NCBI GenBank assembly: GCA_030068145.1
Contig: JAPJBO010000088.1
Location: 62,001 to 126,000, forward strand
From: Diplonema papillatum
Lineage: Eukaryota > Euglenozoa > Diplonemea > Diplonemida > Diplonemidae
Direction of reading: 5' to 3'
Length of the DNA stretch: 64,000 nt
Part shown: positions 63,785 to 64,000 of the stretch, one piece after another
Layout of the letters: every line of letters begins with the position of its first letter
How positions within the stretch are numbered: the stretch's first letter is position 1
Position numbers and translations under genes: made by a program
Notes under the pieces: generated by a model
Seen by the model: the letters and a program-made list of their open reading frames with translations, nothing else
What the model was told of the DNA's origin: nothing
The model's database searches: none

Positions 63785-64000
63785 TGCGCGGGGGCAAGAT
63801 GAAAATGAAAACACCCGGCCAGGGACTCTCATCATCGCTTTTCACCGTTTTCTGGTTTCTGGGTGTGCTCCGTTGTATTTCCGCAGCAAACTGATTAGTC
63901 TTTCGCCGACGAAGCGACTTTCAAGCAGCGCTCCGCTTTCGCTTGAGTTGGGATTCGGCACGCTTCCTCCTTTGCATTTCTTTCACCACCGGCGGCCATG
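63785..64000 (+). repeat. T6 repeat, copy 2, cut by the window edge
   Basis: Matches 55355-55566 to the final CACCGGCGGCCATG. Confidence 0.85.

Overview
This is a window of nuclear DNA from a microbial eukaryote, most likely an alga- or alveolate-grade protist with a large repeat-rich genome; I cannot name the genus. The reasons are spliceosomal GT-AG introns, a eukaryotic-type 28S rRNA fragment, ER, Golgi and membrane-contact protein families (ERGIC-thioredoxin PDI, SMP-domain protein, ABCG half transporter, a possible VIMP/SelS-like protein), a fragment of a type I polyketide synthase, and dense short repeats. Base composition is mixed: coding exons are GC-rich at third positions and the repeats are richer in AT.

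Layout. 0-3 kb: N-terminus of a lysine-rich protein running off the left edge, a PKS ketoreductase fragment, and a secreted cysteine-rich (PAN-like) gene with a tandemly duplicated 3' end. 3.2-5.2 kb: a 1,993-bp element with perfect 23-bp terminal inverted repeats, nested inside an older dispersed repeat and carrying a decayed OTU-protease reading frame. 5.2-7 kb: a 28S rRNA 3' fragment and degenerate tandem repeats. 7.5-9 kb: a two-exon membrane-anchored coiled-coil gene with a VCP-binding-type motif. 13.5-14.6 kb: EF-hand gene. 18.5-19.7 kb: LolD/MacB-type ABC ATPase. 22.5-23.9 kb: ERGIC-thioredoxin PDI. 26-30 kb: a short-intron gene, a first exon with a membrane segment, and a macro-domain gene with a partial tandem copy. 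31-38 kb: mostly repeats and small gene fragments. 38-41 kb: an unrecognised exon and a gene with an MGNCG N-terminus. 42-47 kb: MITEs, a long (GA)n tract, a cluster of T1 repeats, and a first exon with an MGACG N-terminus. 48-52 kb: a 59-residue hydrophilic ORF and a three-exon alpha/beta hydrolase. 53-56 kb: an SMP-domain membrane protein plus a decayed copy. 57-61 kb: an intact ABCG half transporter followed by a truncated duplicate. 61-64 kb: nested small mobile elements.

Almost all recognised genes lie on the minus strand. They do not form a pathway; what links them is how the locus evolves. At least six genes have partial tandem copies beside them. At least nine families of short dispersed repeats (labelled T1, T3-T7, T9, R and KR here) sit in introns and intergenic DNA. 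Five unrelated genes share an AG|GTGTG phase-0 splice donor, and in two or three of them a dispersed repeat begins 20-31 nt past the donor. Splice sites, domain calls and repeat families were all read by eye; nothing was computed or searched.
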